A stretch of DNA of 64,000 nucleotides from Flavobacterium urumqiense (GCF_900108015.1 NZ_FNVP01000002.1:1-64000), one strand, 5' to 3'; shown: positions 8,640 to 18,725, counted from the stretch's first letter. Notes: generated by a model from the letters alone, not told the origin. Made by a program: numbers and translations.

Positions 8640-9023
8640 ATGTTAAAAAAAGGATCCAAACTAAATAGTATTTTAACAGGAACTTGTCCTAAATGTCAGA
8701 ATGAGAGTATGTATTTGGATAAAAATCCGTTGCATCTCAATAAAATCTTAAAAATGCATGAAAATTGCACCCACTGTGGATTTAAATATCAAATTGAGCC
8801 TTCGTTTTTTTACGGCGCAATGTATGTCAGTTACGGCCTAAATGTTGCCATTGGAATCGCCGCTTTCATAATTTCTTATGTTATCTTTAGCGCGTCAATA
8901 AAAGTGTCTTTTATCACTATAATTGTCTCACTTATTGTATTGTTCCCATTTGTATTACGATGGTCAAGAAATATCTACATAAATATGTTTGTTTCTTATA
9001 ATCCTAATACAAAAATAAAATAG
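8640..9023 (+). CDS. DUF983 family zinc-ribbon membrane protein
   Basis: 127 residues from the ATG at 8640. A TTG two codons earlier is less likely. Two CxxC pairs (CPKC and CTHC, about residues 18-48) form a probable zinc ribbon. Two hydrophobic segments follow (about 66-86 and 90-108). This is the DUF983 layout, found across Bacteroidota and Alphaproteobacteria with unknown function. It lies divergent from the ABC-F gene and convergent with the oxidoreductase gene. Confidence 0.85.
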   Translation: MLKKGSKLNSILTGTCPKCQNESMYLDKNPLHLNKILKMHENCTHCGFKYQIEPSFFYGAMYVSYGLNVAIGIAAFIISYVIFSASIKVSFITIIVSLIVLFPFVLRWSRNIYINMFVSYNPNTKIK

Positions 9024-9025
9024 CA

Positions 9026-10078
9026 TTATTTTTTTTCTTTAGGCAGAAATCGGTTGATATCAATTTCCTTGTTTAAAGGGGTTTTAAATTCAATAAAGTC
9101 AAATAGCGCTTTGGCCATTGCAGGTCCCAACATCACACCTCTAGTTCCCAAACCGTTAAGAATGTGTATTGATCCATAATTTTGATGTGTTCCCACCAAT
9201 GGTCTTCTATCTTTGACCGTTGGTCTAACTCCGGCAAAATGCTCCACAATTTCAAAATCACAAGTTATAATTTCTTTAATTCTTTCGATTAGTTCAGTTT
9301 TCCCTTCTTCGGTGGGCAAATCAGTTTTATCTTTCCAATTGTATGTCGCACCAACTTTGAATAAATCATTTCCCAGTGGAAGAATAAACACACTCGTATT
9401 TACGATTACATCCAAATCAAGTCCAGTAGCTTTAATAATAAAAAGTTCCCCTTTTGTACCGTCTAATGGTAAATTCTTGAAATAAGGATTAGAATGCATT
9501 CCAAAACCTTCTGCAAAAATAATATGTTTTGCCTCTATGTTTTTATATCGAATACTATCGTTTTCTATCAGTAAAGCATCATAATCAAATGATTCTTCTA
9601 GAAATAATTTTTCCTTAATAAGATATTTTTTGTACTTATTCAGCAACAATGCTGTATCTACATAACCAGTTTGCAGTACTTCACCATAATCATTAGGAGA
9701 ATCAATCCCTTGGTATTTCTTAAAGATCAATTCAGTAGAAAGAAAAGGAGCCAGCGCTGTTTTATCTGAGGCAGCAAACCAATTATTTTGTTCTTCAACA
9801 GAAAAAAATTTCCTTAAAATTGGCTTCTTAAAATCCATTTTGCATTTTAATTTATGTTCTAAAACAGTATAGAATTCATTCATAAGAAGCAATTGCTCTT
9901 GGGCCTGCCATACTTCACTAAAACGTTTTAATATAACAGGATTATACAATCCACCCGCAATCTTAGAAGAATTTTGAGAATTATTATCAAGGACATAGAT
10001 GGATTTATCATTTTGTAAAGCTTTTTCAGCAAATGATATTCCTGCTAATCCCGAACCTATTATTAAATAATCAATCAT
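9026..10078 (-). CDS. FAD-dependent oxidoreductase, DAO family
   Basis: 350 residues. The N-terminus IIGSGLAGISFAEKAL is the GxGxxG dinucleotide-binding fold, and the C-terminal GVRPTVKDRRPLVG followed by LNGLGTRGVMLGPAMAKALF is the matching FAD/substrate block of the D-amino-acid oxidase (DadA/ThiO/MnmC-like) superfamily. It should oxidise an amino or imino substrate in the cytoplasm. No thiamine or tRNA-modification partner is adjacent, so the substrate is unknown. It sits just after the gld operon terminator, so it is probably transcribed separately. Confidence 0.8.
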   Translation of the reverse strand: MIDYLIIGSGLAGISFAEKALQNDKSIYVLDNNSQNSSKIAGGLYNPVILKRFSEVWQAQEQLLLMNEFYTVLEHKLKCKMDFKKPILRKFFSVEEQNNWFAASDKTALAPFLSTELIFKKYQGIDSPNDYGEVLQTGYVDTALLLNKYKKYLIKEKLFLEESFDYDALLIENDSIRYKNIEAKHIIFAEGFGMHSNPYFKNLPLDGTKGELFIIKATGLDLDVIVNTSVFILPLGNDLFKVGATYNWKDKTDLPTEEGKTELIERIKEIITCDFEIVEHFAGVRPTVKDRRPLVGTHQNYGSIHILNGLGTRGVMLGPAMAKALFDFIEFKTPLNKEIDINRFLPKEKK

Positions 10079-10123
10079 CTGTTGTAGTATCTTTTAAAAA
10101 CCACAAAGGTAGTTTATTAAAAT

Positions 10124-10158
10124 AAAAAAAACTCTTACCGCTATAGTAAGAGTTTTTT
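10124..10158 (-). terminator. terminator of the gldKLMN operon
   Basis: A near-perfect hairpin: AAAAAACTCTTAC and GTAAGAGTTTTTT with a 7-8 nt loop, flanked by A and T tracts so that it can act in both directions. It closes the minus-strand gld operon 20 bp after gldN. Confidence 0.85.
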
Positions 10159-10177
10159 GTAATCTAAAATATGAAAT

Positions 10178-11071
10178 TTAGTAATTCCACATATCTTGTT
10201 CGAAATTTCGAATTTTTTCTTTCACTCTTTCTGATTCCAATAATTGATTCTGAGCATTATCTTTCATGTATTCAGCAATTGATCTATCTCCGTAAACATT
10301 TTCTTCTTTGTAAATGGTACTGTTGAAACGCCTAGAATTTAAAATTTGATCAAAAGAAACCGGCATAGCAGAATTTTTATCATTGAAAGCTTTTGCTTCA
10401 TGCAAAACTTCTCTGGCAGATGGGAAAAAGATCCAAAACAATTCAATATAATCTTTTTCATCACTGTTCATCGTATAGACATCCGGTGTAACTGGACAAA
10501 TCCCTAACAACCGATATTTTAATTCACTTTGACGTTTATCAAAATACCAATATCCCTTAATTTTATATTGCGTAACATCCTGAGCTGTTAAATCTTGTTT
10601 CAAAATATTCTCAGCAGACACTGCTTGACCAGCATTTATTTGCTCTCTACCAACATCTGTCGTATCAATACGGGAAAGCGAACCTTGAATGTCTTTTATA
10701 GATTTTTTGGTGTTAAAATAACTATCAGTATAAACTTCAGTAATTTTTCCATTTTTCATAGCTTTTGTCAACACATCGTATAAAGAGCGTCTATCTGAGC
10801 CAATATTTGCAGTATCAATTGGAAAATACAAGGAGAAATTTATCTTCTCACTTAAATCAATAATTTCCCAAGTTGTTTTACCCATCAATACGTCTCTATC
10901 GTGAACATAACCATATGCCAAAGGCTTATCATTATCCGAAATAAGTTGTGCAGCGGATTTTAAACCTATTTGATCCGGGGTTTTAGCATTAAGCAAATTA
11001 GATTGTGCTAGAGATGTAAAACTCCAAGTGATAGAGATTATAGCTATTAAAAAATTTCTTACATTCATCAT
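10178..11071 (-). CDS. gldN: gliding motility / type IX secretion protein GldN
   Basis: 297 residues with an N-terminal signal peptide (FLIAIISITWSFTSLAQS). The body has the GldN/PorN pattern: NLLNAKTPDQIG, YGYVHDRDVLMGKTTWEIIDL, an RLLGICPV segment, and the C-terminal SFDQILNSRRFNSTIYKEENVYGDRSI. GldN is a periplasmic component that forms the large ring beneath the outer membrane with the lipoprotein GldK, part of the core type IX secretion and gliding apparatus. It is last in the gldKLMN operon, 48 bp after gldM, and is followed by a strong terminator. Confidence 0.96.
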   Translation of the reverse strand: MMNVRNFLIAIISITWSFTSLAQSNLLNAKTPDQIGLKSAAQLISDNDKPLAYGYVHDRDVLMGKTTWEIIDLSEKINFSLYFPIDTANIGSDRRSLYDVLTKAMKNGKITEVYTDSYFNTKKSIKDIQGSLSRIDTTDVGREQINAGQAVSAENILKQDLTAQDVTQYKIKGYWYFDKRQSELKYRLLGICPVTPDVYTMNSDEKDYIELFWIFFPSAREVLHEAKAFNDKNSAMPVSFDQILNSRRFNSTIYKEENVYGDRSIAEYMKDNAQNQLLESERVKEKIRNFEQDMWNY

Positions 11072-11119
11072 TATATCATAATAAGTTATTGAAGTATGTT
11101 TTGCTTAAAAACGTACTTA

Positions 11120-12667
11120 TTATTGTATTTCAAAAATTACCGGAGCAGTTCTAGGTAATAAATAACTACCCGCACCTACAAGCTTAGTTTTAATTTCGGA
11201 AATAGTAACCTGATCACCTCTTCCAACTTTAGAAAGAACCGCTTTACATTGTGCATTCAATTTATTTCCGGGAACTACTACAGTAGGCTGACCAGTAACT
11301 TTAAAATTAAATCCAACAACATTTAAACCAACTTCAAAATCGAAATCAACTAATTTTGCTCCAATAGTTGCGATTTCTAAATTTGATTTAGGACCTTTTA
11401 CAACTCCCATTTCTCCTCTGATTGTTCCAGCAGGACCGGGAATACCTTTTATTCTAAACGATTTTTTATCGGAAACTTTAGAACCATCAGGAAGCGTAGC
11501 AGTCACATTAATAACTGTTTCTGTTCCTCCACCAGGGCTCATATTATACTTACCGCCACCCGCTGAACTTAAACCAGGTGCAGAAGCTGAAACTTTATCA
11601 GCTGAAACCCCAGCAAAAGAAATAGTCATAGGATTAACAACACCTCTGTAAACTACATTCATTTTATCAGCAGAGATCGTAGCAGATTTTGGCCTTGCTA
11701 CAACAACGTATTTATCTTTAATAGGTAAGCTTACAACTTTACCATTTTCATCAAAATTGAAAGAACCTCCTATTGGATGCTCGCCAATGCTTCCCGCTCC
11801 AAAAGAGAAATTAGCCTGACCTGCTTGAGCTGCAACACTTGATCCGTTTACAATTACTGATTTAGCTTTTAATGAAGGATCGAATTTTCCAAGAATAATT
11901 TTTCCTTTAACTGCTTCACCTTGAAAGAAAACAGATTTTTCAAGAACTACTATCGGTTGGTAAGCCGTAAGAGAAGCTGCTGCAACCAAATCTGATTGAA
12001 ACATCCCTGTCATAACATCACTTTCGGTAGTTTTAATATCCGCTTGCAATTGAGACAATTTAGTAATTGTAGCAATAAGTGGGTATCCTTTATAATTGTA
12101 ATCGATCCAAGCTAATTTAGCACCTGCTTTTTCAGAATAAACGGGTTTAGTTGCAAAACGAGCTTCAATTTTTTTCATTTCTGAATCAGCTACTGAACTT
12201 CCACCAATTTGTTTGATTTGAGTTGAATAATTATTCACTTTATTTAAAAATTCCTGACCTTGTTTAGAAACTTTATCTCCAGTAAAAAACATTCTGTCAA
12301 TTAAATCTCCCTTATCCATTTGCTCGTAAGGCAGATTTCCTTCTGCATCTCTTACGAATTTTTTAGTAACAGTTGTTTTAATATTTTCTATATAATCGTT
12401 AAATTCTTTAGAAACTGCCCTGATCTTCTCTACTTTAGCTTTTTTGTCACCAAATTGCCCTGGTTGATCTACCGCTTTTTGAGATAATTGCTCAAAAGAA
12501 GATTGATTTCTAGTATCTGTTATAGAGTTAGACTCTACTATTTTATTATTCAAAATTCCAAATGCTGATAACACTTCTTTGGACATATTTAATGCTAACA
12601 TTGCGATAAAAACCAAGTACATTAGGTTAATCATCTTCTGTCTAGGGGTTAATTTTCCTCCTGCCAT
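11120..12667 (-). CDS. gldM: gliding motility / type IX secretion motor protein GldM
   Basis: 515 residues, typical for GldM. One N-terminal membrane helix (about 13-33, INLMYLVFIAMLALNMS) precedes a long periplasmic part: a helical domain (to about 220) and beta-sandwich domains ending in SYLLPRTAPVIFEIQ. The start KLTPRQKMINLMYLVF is highly characteristic. GldM spans the periplasm as a dimer and transmits proton-motive torque from GldL to the GldK/GldN ring. 45 bp after gldL. Confidence 0.97.
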   Translation of the reverse strand: MAGGKLTPRQKMINLMYLVFIAMLALNMSKEVLSAFGILNNKIVESNSITDTRNQSSFEQLSQKAVDQPGQFGDKKAKVEKIRAVSKEFNDYIENIKTTVTKKFVRDAEGNLPYEQMDKGDLIDRMFFTGDKVSKQGQEFLNKVNNYSTQIKQIGGSSVADSEMKKIEARFATKPVYSEKAGAKLAWIDYNYKGYPLIATITKLSQLQADIKTTESDVMTGMFQSDLVAAASLTAYQPIVVLEKSVFFQGEAVKGKIILGKFDPSLKAKSVIVNGSSVAAQAGQANFSFGAGSIGEHPIGGSFNFDENGKVVSLPIKDKYVVVARPKSATISADKMNVVYRGVVNPMTISFAGVSADKVSASAPGLSSAGGGKYNMSPGGGTETVINVTATLPDGSKVSDKKSFRIKGIPGPAGTIRGEMGVVKGPKSNLEIATIGAKLVDFDFEVGLNVVGFNFKVTGQPTVVVPGNKLNAQCKAVLSKVGRGDQVTISEIKTKLVGAGSYLLPRTAPVIFEIQ

Positions 12668-12712
12668 ATTTTCTACTAATTAGTTTATTATTTTTATATA
12701 GTTTGAAACTAA

Positions 12713-13363
12713 TTATCCTTTGTTATTCATTGCAGAAAGCATTCCGCCATATACATTGTTAAGTGATGACAAGTTAGATGTTAAAGACTGCATTTGATCT
12801 TTTAATTTTAAATTATTTTCAGCAACTTCTTCGTTTATTTGTGCATTTCTTGAAGCGCTTTGCAATTGAATTTTATACAAACTATTTAAAGATTCCATTT
12901 GGGCTGCTGCCAAAGTCAACTCTTCACTATATTTTTTGGTTGAATTAATAGAATCTACTGTTGGTGCAATCCCTTTTGCAGCTGATTCGAAATTTTTGAT
13001 ACTACTTCCTAAACTAGCCATTAATTCTCCATCAATTTTAGCGTCTTTTAACATTGCATCTAATTTTTGAGATAACAATCCTTGAGCCTCAGCTGGAGCT
13101 GACTCTACTTTTACTGTTTTTGTTTTTGCTTGACCATTTGCCAATTCAGGATATACTAAAGTCCAGTCTAAATCATCATCAACATCTTCAAAAGCAGAAA
13201 GAGCAAAAATCGCTGCCTCAACAACTAATCCTATTGTCAACATTAAATTTCCTGTAATAATCCCAAATTCAAGATGTGTAATTTTGAATAACGCACCGAT
13301 AATTACCACTGCCGCTCCCATTCCGTATGCGAAATTCATTGTTTTTTTGCTAAGTATTCCCAT
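12713..13363 (-). CDS. gldL: gliding motility / type IX secretion motor protein GldL
   Basis: 216 residues. Two N-terminal membrane helices (about 10-30 and 36-56: AYGMGAAVVIIGALFKI and NLMLTIGLVVEAAIFALSAF) contain the conserved glutamate (VVEAA) thought to carry protons. The rest is a cytoplasmic helical domain rich in heptad-like repeats (EELTLAAAQMESLNSLYKIQ, NLKLKDQMQSLTSNLSSLNNVY). GldL is the stator-like partner of GldM and powers gliding and secretion. Second gene of the operon. Confidence 0.97.
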   Translation of the reverse strand: MGILSKKTMNFAYGMGAAVVIIGALFKITHLEFGIITGNLMLTIGLVVEAAIFALSAFEDVDDDLDWTLVYPELANGQAKTKTVKVESAPAEAQGLLSQKLDAMLKDAKIDGELMASLGSSIKNFESAAKGIAPTVDSINSTKKYSEELTLAAAQMESLNSLYKIQLQSASRNAQINEEVAENNLKLKDQMQSLTSNLSSLNNVYGGMLSAMNNKG

Positions 13364-13417
13364 GATCTTTTTTTTAAGGTTTATTTGATAAATTTGATTT
13401 GGTCAGTTTATTTAATT

Positions 13418-14824
13418 TTATTTTGCTTTTTTACCGTTTCCAGTTGTTTGCAATCCCATGTAATCTTGAACAGTTCTGAAACCGATAAAACTTCTTGCAG
13501 AATCAGCATATTCAAAATCTCTAGTACTTACTTGTAAGAAGTAAGAAACATCTTTCCATGATCCTCCACGAACAACTTTACGCTTGTTAGAAGCATCCAA
13601 TACATTTGGATTCATTGAAGAAACGTATTCATAGGCATTGGGATCGTAAGAAGAATCAGTCCATTCAGACACATTTCCTGCCATATTATAAAGATTATAA
13701 CCATTTGGCTCATACGATTTTGCCTCTACAGTGTACAAAGCTTCATCTGCTGCATAATCACCTCTGTTGGGTTTAAAATTAGCAAGAAAACAACCTCTGT
13801 CATTTTTAGTATAAGGTCCGCCCCAAGGATAAGTAGCTGATTCTAAACCTCCTCTTGCTGAATACTCCCATTCTGCTTCCGTTGGCAATCTGAAAGAGTT
13901 AATCAAATCGCGACCTTTCTTTTTAGATTTGATGTAGGTATTTTTATTTAAAGTTCTCCAAGCGCAAAAAGCTTTGGCTTGTGTCCATTTTACTCCTACA
14001 ACCGGATAGTCACCATACGCTTTATGCCAAAAATAGTCATTATGCATAGGTTCGTTGTACGAGTAAGCAAAATCTTTAATCCACACAGTTGTGTCTGGAT
14101 AAACATTCACTTCTTCCGTTTTTATAAAATCTTTTCTTTTTCCAACTTTAGCTTTGGCTGCAGCCTGAATATCCATCCAAGAGTAACGGAATTTTAATTT
14201 ATTTACGTCAATTGTACGTAATCCATTGTAAGACGCTTCTATAGGTAAATACATAGAATCCATCACTTCAGTATAATACTCATCTGGATACAACTTCGTG
14301 TCTTTAATAAGTTTTACTTTTTTGTTTAACTTTCTTCCAGCATAAGGATCATCCGCTGTTCCTACGCTATAATAATTATCATACATATATTTATCGTAAG
14401 CGGTCATTTTTTCAGGATCTGAATCGTTAAAAGCAAAATCACCAATACTACCGGCATTTTTACCTTTACCTTTTGTTTCTCCCGCTTTTTGTCCACTTTC
14501 GTCCGCAAGAATTGCCAAACGAACTCTCATCGTAGAATCTTTTACCCATTCAACGAATTGACGGTATTCACTGTTAGTGATTTCGGTCTCATCCATGTAA
14601 AAGGAACGAACAGTCACTGTTTTTGTAGGAGCATCCTCAACATCAGCTAAATCATCATCTGATTTACCCATAATAAAAGCACCTCCAGGCACTAAAGTCA
14701 TCCCATAAGGTTTTTCAGGATGCCATTTTCCTCCATTAATACCAACTAATTCTCCTTTATCGCTTGACTTACCACAGCCAATTAATAGGGTCAAAATTGC
14801 CGTAAATGCAATGAACTTCTTCAT
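13418..14824 (-). CDS. gldK: gliding motility / type IX secretion lipoprotein GldK
   Basis: 468 residues with a lipoprotein signal peptide (AILTLLIGC, lipobox Cys at about residue 17). The mature part is a sulfatase-modifying-factor (FGE-like) fold: MTLVPGGAFIMG, RLPTEAEWEYSARGG, NGYNLYNMAGNVSEWT, VVRGGSWKD and GFRTVQ. The catalytic role of that fold is lost in GldK, which instead builds the outer-membrane-associated ring with GldN. First gene of the gld operon. The 127-bp gap before it could hold the promoter but shows no clear TAnnTTTG. Confidence 0.96.
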   Translation of the reverse strand: MKKFIAFTAILTLLIGCGKSSDKGELVGINGGKWHPEKPYGMTLVPGGAFIMGKSDDDLADVEDAPTKTVTVRSFYMDETEITNSEYRQFVEWVKDSTMRVRLAILADESGQKAGETKGKGKNAGSIGDFAFNDSDPEKMTAYDKYMYDNYYSVGTADDPYAGRKLNKKVKLIKDTKLYPDEYYTEVMDSMYLPIEASYNGLRTIDVNKLKFRYSWMDIQAAAKAKVGKRKDFIKTEEVNVYPDTTVWIKDFAYSYNEPMHNDYFWHKAYGDYPVVGVKWTQAKAFCAWRTLNKNTYIKSKKKGRDLINSFRLPTEAEWEYSARGGLESATYPWGGPYTKNDRGCFLANFKPNRGDYAADEALYTVEAKSYEPNGYNLYNMAGNVSEWTDSSYDPNAYEYVSSMNPNVLDASNKRKVVRGGSWKDVSYFLQVSTRDFEYADSARSFIGFRTVQDYMGLQTTGNGKKAK

Positions 14825-14951
14825 ATAAATTTGGATTATCTATTCATTATTTTTAAGGGTGTAAACCTATTTATTATTTATTTAAAAAACAATCTTTTCT
14901 CACTAAACAACCTGTTTTTTATAAAATATTGTTAATAAAGCACCAAAAAAC

Positions 14952-16103
14952 TTATAATATATTTTTTCTTTGTGCTTTCCACCATCTTTCTGGCAATTCT
15001 TGATTGCATGCCAATAAATATTCATCGTAAGAACATGGTAATAACGTATTTCTTTTTAATTTATTATTTCCGTTTGAAATAAAAGGAATTTCTATCCACC
15101 AACGGTCGGTTTTATCACTTTTGTAAAAAACAAGTTCTTCTTCTTCTAATGGGACTATGTATTTGATGTAATTCTCTCGACTTCCGTAAGGATATTCATA
15201 AGAACGATAATGAAAACCTTCAATAAAATACCAAATTATTTGCGCCATTATAACCGATTCTTGTGCTGAATTATTATGATTAAAAATCCCTAACAAGGAC
15301 ACTTTATCACTTATTCCAGCATATCTGGATAACGAACAAATCTCTTTACCATTAAATCCATTAGGAGTAAACGAAATAAAATTTCCTGAATCGGAGGATT
15401 TAATAGAATTCAAATCAATACTTACTAAATCTGCATCTCTAAAAACAGGTTCCGAAAGAGAAATATTCTTAGATACCTCACCTAATCTATAAGCATCAAA
15501 AAATAATTTTTCTATCAAATCAATCTCCTCTTGGGAATTATAATACGTTTGATAACCAATATTACAATAATTGAATAGATTGTTAGGTTCATCAATAATT
15601 ATTTTTGTCAAATAAGAAGAGGTCGAAACTTCTTCACTTTCTTTTCCAAAATCAAATTTATTATCAATAGAAACCAAGTTGACCATCTGGTCTAAATTAT
15701 CATAAGCTCTATAAAGTGCATAAGTTAAGTCTTGAGAACCCCCAATAACAATGGGAATAATCTTTTTCTTGATTAAACTTGCTACTACTTTCTTCAGCGC
15801 AAAATAAGTGTCATCGCTTGAATTTCCAGCAAGAATATCGCCTAAATCAGCAATAGAGGCATCCCAATTCCCGGGAAACAATCCATACAATTCTTTCCTT
15901 AACGGTATTAAATCGACATAAGAAATCGCATTTTTATCGCCACGGTTTTCCAAAACGCCTATTACGGCAATTTTAATCTTGTTTAAATCAGGGAATTGAT
16001 CTTTTGTATGCAAAACAATTTTACTCCCCAATTGCTGAGAAGTCAATCCGCTTATGTAGTCAAGGATTTCATTATCTACTGGTTTTAGAAAATCAAATTC
16101 CAT
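14952..16103 (-). CDS. arginase-fold protein with degenerate metal site
   Basis: 383 residues, homologous over most of its length to the arginase/agmatinase/formimidoylglutamase family. The three metal-binding motifs are recognisable but eroded: GGDHS is GGSQD (121-125), DAHxD is DNKFD (147-151), and SxDxDxxDP is SIDLNSIKS (228-236). Three of the six canonical Mn ligands are therefore replaced (His to Gln, His to Lys, Asp to Asn). The family is often labelled formimidoylglutamase, but I infer a non-catalytic or altered-activity protein. It is co-oriented between topA and gldK and may share their transcript. Confidence 0.75.
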   Translation of the reverse strand: MEFDFLKPVDNEILDYISGLTSQQLGSKIVLHTKDQFPDLNKIKIAVIGVLENRGDKNAISYVDLIPLRKELYGLFPGNWDASIADLGDILAGNSSDDTYFALKKVVASLIKKKIIPIVIGGSQDLTYALYRAYDNLDQMVNLVSIDNKFDFGKESEEVSTSSYLTKIIIDEPNNLFNYCNIGYQTYYNSQEEIDLIEKLFFDAYRLGEVSKNISLSEPVFRDADLVSIDLNSIKSSDSGNFISFTPNGFNGKEICSLSRYAGISDKVSLLGIFNHNNSAQESVIMAQIIWYFIEGFHYRSYEYPYGSRENYIKYIVPLEEEELVFYKSDKTDRWWIEIPFISNGNNKLKRNTLLPCSYDEYLLACNQELPERWWKAQRKNIL

Positions 16104-16176
16104 TTTATTTCTTTTTATCCTATTCCAACTCTTTCCTAAGCGAGAGAGAAATGAAACTGGAATTAATTATTGTTTT

Positions 16177-18705
16177 TTACTTTTTTACCGCCGGTTTCTT
16201 AACAGCTGGTTTTTTTGCGACAGCTTTCTTCGCTGGTGTTTTTTTAGCTGCTACCTTTTTAGCAGGTGTTTTTTTTGCAATCATTTCCTGAACTTCGGCT
16301 AATGTCAATTTTGTGGCATCAACATCCTTACTCAATTCAATTTTGATTTTCCCTTTGGTAATCACCGAACGTCCCCAACGGGCTTTTTCAACTAAAATTC
16401 CTTCTTCTTCCCAATTATGTAAAACCTTGTCTATATTTTTCTGCAATTTATCTTCAATTAAAGCTTCCACATCGGATTGTGACAAATTATCAAAATCATA
16501 TTTCTTGCTTACGTTAATAAACAAACCGTCCCATTTGATGAAAGGACCAAAACGACCCGTTCCTTTTTGAACGCCTTCGCCTTTATAAACTGCTATTGGC
16601 GCATCAGCCAGAGCTTTTTCGTCAATTAATTCCTTTGCTCTTTCTAAATCTATGTCCAAAGGGTTTTCACCTTTTGGCAAAGAAACAAATGCTGCTCCGT
16701 GACGAATGTAAGGACCATAGCGACCATTGCTTACCTCAACTTCTTCGTCTTTATATTCTCCAAGATTTTTTGGCAACAAAAACAAATTCAAAGTTTCCTC
16801 TAAAGTTATATTTCCAATATTTTGATCTGACATTAAACTGGCGAACTTTTTCTCTTCATCATCTGCAGCTCCAATTTGAGCCATTGGTCCAAATTTCCCT
16901 AAACGCACCGAAACTGGCTTACCTGTTTTTGGATCCGTTCCTAAAATTCTTTCACCGCTTTCACGCTCTGCATTCGCCTCGACATCTTTTACCGTTGGGT
17001 GAAAATTATCGTAGAACTCCTGCATCATTTTTGTCCATTCAATATTTCCTTCTGCAATTTCATCAAAATCCTGTTCCACTTTTGCAGTGAAATTATAATC
17101 AAGAATATTTCCGAAATTTTTAACCAAGAAATCAGTAACAATAGTTCCAATATCTGTCGGAACTAATTTTCCTTTGTCAGAACCCGTATTTTCTTTTAGC
17201 AACTTCTCTCCAACTTTTCCTGATTGCAAAGTCAGTTGCGTATAATTACGTTCTTGTCCATCAAGATTTCCTTTCTCTACATAATTTCTGTTAATAATTG
17301 TAGAAATTGTTGGCGCATAAGTAGAAGGACGGCCAATTCCCAATTCTTCTAATTTTTTCACCAAAGACGCTTCTGTATACCTTGCAGCCGCGCGAGAATA
17401 TCTTTCCGTAGCAGTGATGTAATTATTTTGTAATTTTTCGTTGACTTTCATTGCAGGCAACATGCCTTCATGCTCCTCTTCATCATCATCATGACCTTCC
17501 AAATATACTTTCAAAAAACCTTCAAAAAGTAATACTTCACCTGATGCGGTAAAAATTTCACCGTGATTATTCGCTTCAATTTTCACGTTAGTACGTTCTA
17601 ATTGCGCATCACTCATTTGCGAAGCCAAAGTTCGTTTCCAAATCAAATCATACAAACGCGCTTGATCTCTGTCGATATCTACCGTATGACGTGACATATC
17701 CGTAGGACGAATTGCCTCATGCGCTTCTTGTGCTCCTTTACTTTTATTGACAAAAGTTCGAGGTTTACAAAACTCTTTTCCGTAGGATTTGATTATTTCT
17801 GCCTGAGCAGCTTCCATCGCATCTTTGGATAAATTCACACTATCTGTTCTCATATAAGTGATGAGTCCGGCTTCATACAAACGTTGTGCGAGTTGCATCG
17901 TAATTCCAACAGGTAAATACAATTTTCTCGCCGCTTCTTGTTGTAAAGTTGAAGTGGTGAAAGGTCCTGTTGGTGATTTTTTAGTAGGTTTAGTTTCTAA
18001 ATCTGCTACCTTATATGTACAACCAATATTTTTATTTAAAAAACCTTCAGCTTCTTTTTTTGTATTGAAATTTTTAGGAAGTTTTGCTTTGAATGCTTTG
18101 CCTGCTTCATTAGTGAATTCTGCTACAATAGAATACGTCGCTACGGCTTTGAAATTCTGAATTTCTCTTTCGCGCTCTACGATCAAACGAACGGATACTG
18201 ATTGTACGCGTCCTGCAGAAAGTCCACCTTTTATTTTTCTCCAAAGTACTGGTGACAATTCATAACCAACTAATCTGTCTAGAACACGACGTGCTTGTTG
18301 CGCATTGACTAAATTATAATCGATTTCTCGTGGATTATCAATCGCTTTTAAAATTGCTGTTTTAGTAATTTCGTGAAAAACAATTCGCTTAGTTTTGGTT
18401 TTGTCTAATTTTAATTCTTCGGCAAGATGCCAAGAAATAGCTTCTCCCTCGCGATCCTCATCACTTGCTAACCAAACCATTTCGGCATTCTTGGCTAAAG
18501 TTTTAAGTTTGGAAACCAACGCTTTCTTATCAGCAGAAACTTCATATTTAGGTTTAAAACCATTTTCTACATCTACCCCAATTTCTTTGGAAGGTAAGTC
18601 GGCAATATGCCCATAACTCGACTCCACTTGGAAATCACTTCCCAGAAATTTTTCAATTGTTTTTGCCTTTGCAGGTGACTCAACTATAACTAAATTCTTT
18701 GCCAT
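16177..18705 (-). CDS. topA: DNA topoisomerase I (type IA)
   Basis: 842 residues. An N-terminal Toprim domain (VESPAKAKTIEKFLG, WLASDEDREGEAISWHL) precedes the type IA core with the active tyrosine in GLITYMRTDSVNLS. C-terminal repeats of the Topo_C_Rpt type (FGPMAQIG, GRYGPYIRHGAAFVSLP, GRFGPFIKWDGLFINV) replace zinc fingers. The last ~32 residues are a lysine-alanine-proline tail of PAKK/AVKK repeats like histone H1, likely binding DNA non-specifically. It relaxes negative supercoils. It heads the minus-strand group that continues to the arginase-like and gld genes. Confidence 0.97.
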   Translation of the reverse strand: MAKNLVIVESPAKAKTIEKFLGSDFQVESSYGHIADLPSKEIGVDVENGFKPKYEVSADKKALVSKLKTLAKNAEMVWLASDEDREGEAISWHLAEELKLDKTKTKRIVFHEITKTAILKAIDNPREIDYNLVNAQQARRVLDRLVGYELSPVLWRKIKGGLSAGRVQSVSVRLIVEREREIQNFKAVATYSIVAEFTNEAGKAFKAKLPKNFNTKKEAEGFLNKNIGCTYKVADLETKPTKKSPTGPFTTSTLQQEAARKLYLPVGITMQLAQRLYEAGLITYMRTDSVNLSKDAMEAAQAEIIKSYGKEFCKPRTFVNKSKGAQEAHEAIRPTDMSRHTVDIDRDQARLYDLIWKRTLASQMSDAQLERTNVKIEANNHGEIFTASGEVLLFEGFLKVYLEGHDDDEEEHEGMLPAMKVNEKLQNNYITATERYSRAAARYTEASLVKKLEELGIGRPSTYAPTISTIINRNYVEKGNLDGQERNYTQLTLQSGKVGEKLLKENTGSDKGKLVPTDIGTIVTDFLVKNFGNILDYNFTAKVEQDFDEIAEGNIEWTKMMQEFYDNFHPTVKDVEANAERESGERILGTDPKTGKPVSVRLGKFGPMAQIGAADDEEKKFASLMSDQNIGNITLEETLNLFLLPKNLGEYKDEEVEVSNGRYGPYIRHGAAFVSLPKGENPLDIDLERAKELIDEKALADAPIAVYKGEGVQKGTGRFGPFIKWDGLFINVSKKYDFDNLSQSDVEALIEDKLQKNIDKVLHNWEEEGILVEKARWGRSVITKGKIKIELSKDVDATKLTLAEVQEMIAKKTPAKKVAAKKTPAKKAVAKKPAVKKPAVKK

Positions 18706-18725
18706 GTCCCGATTGTTTATGTCGG

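Noticed and set aside
16004..16291. 95-codon open frame opposite the end of topA
   Set aside because: Its Phe/Ala-rich product is the mirror of the Lys-Ala-Pro tail of TopA.
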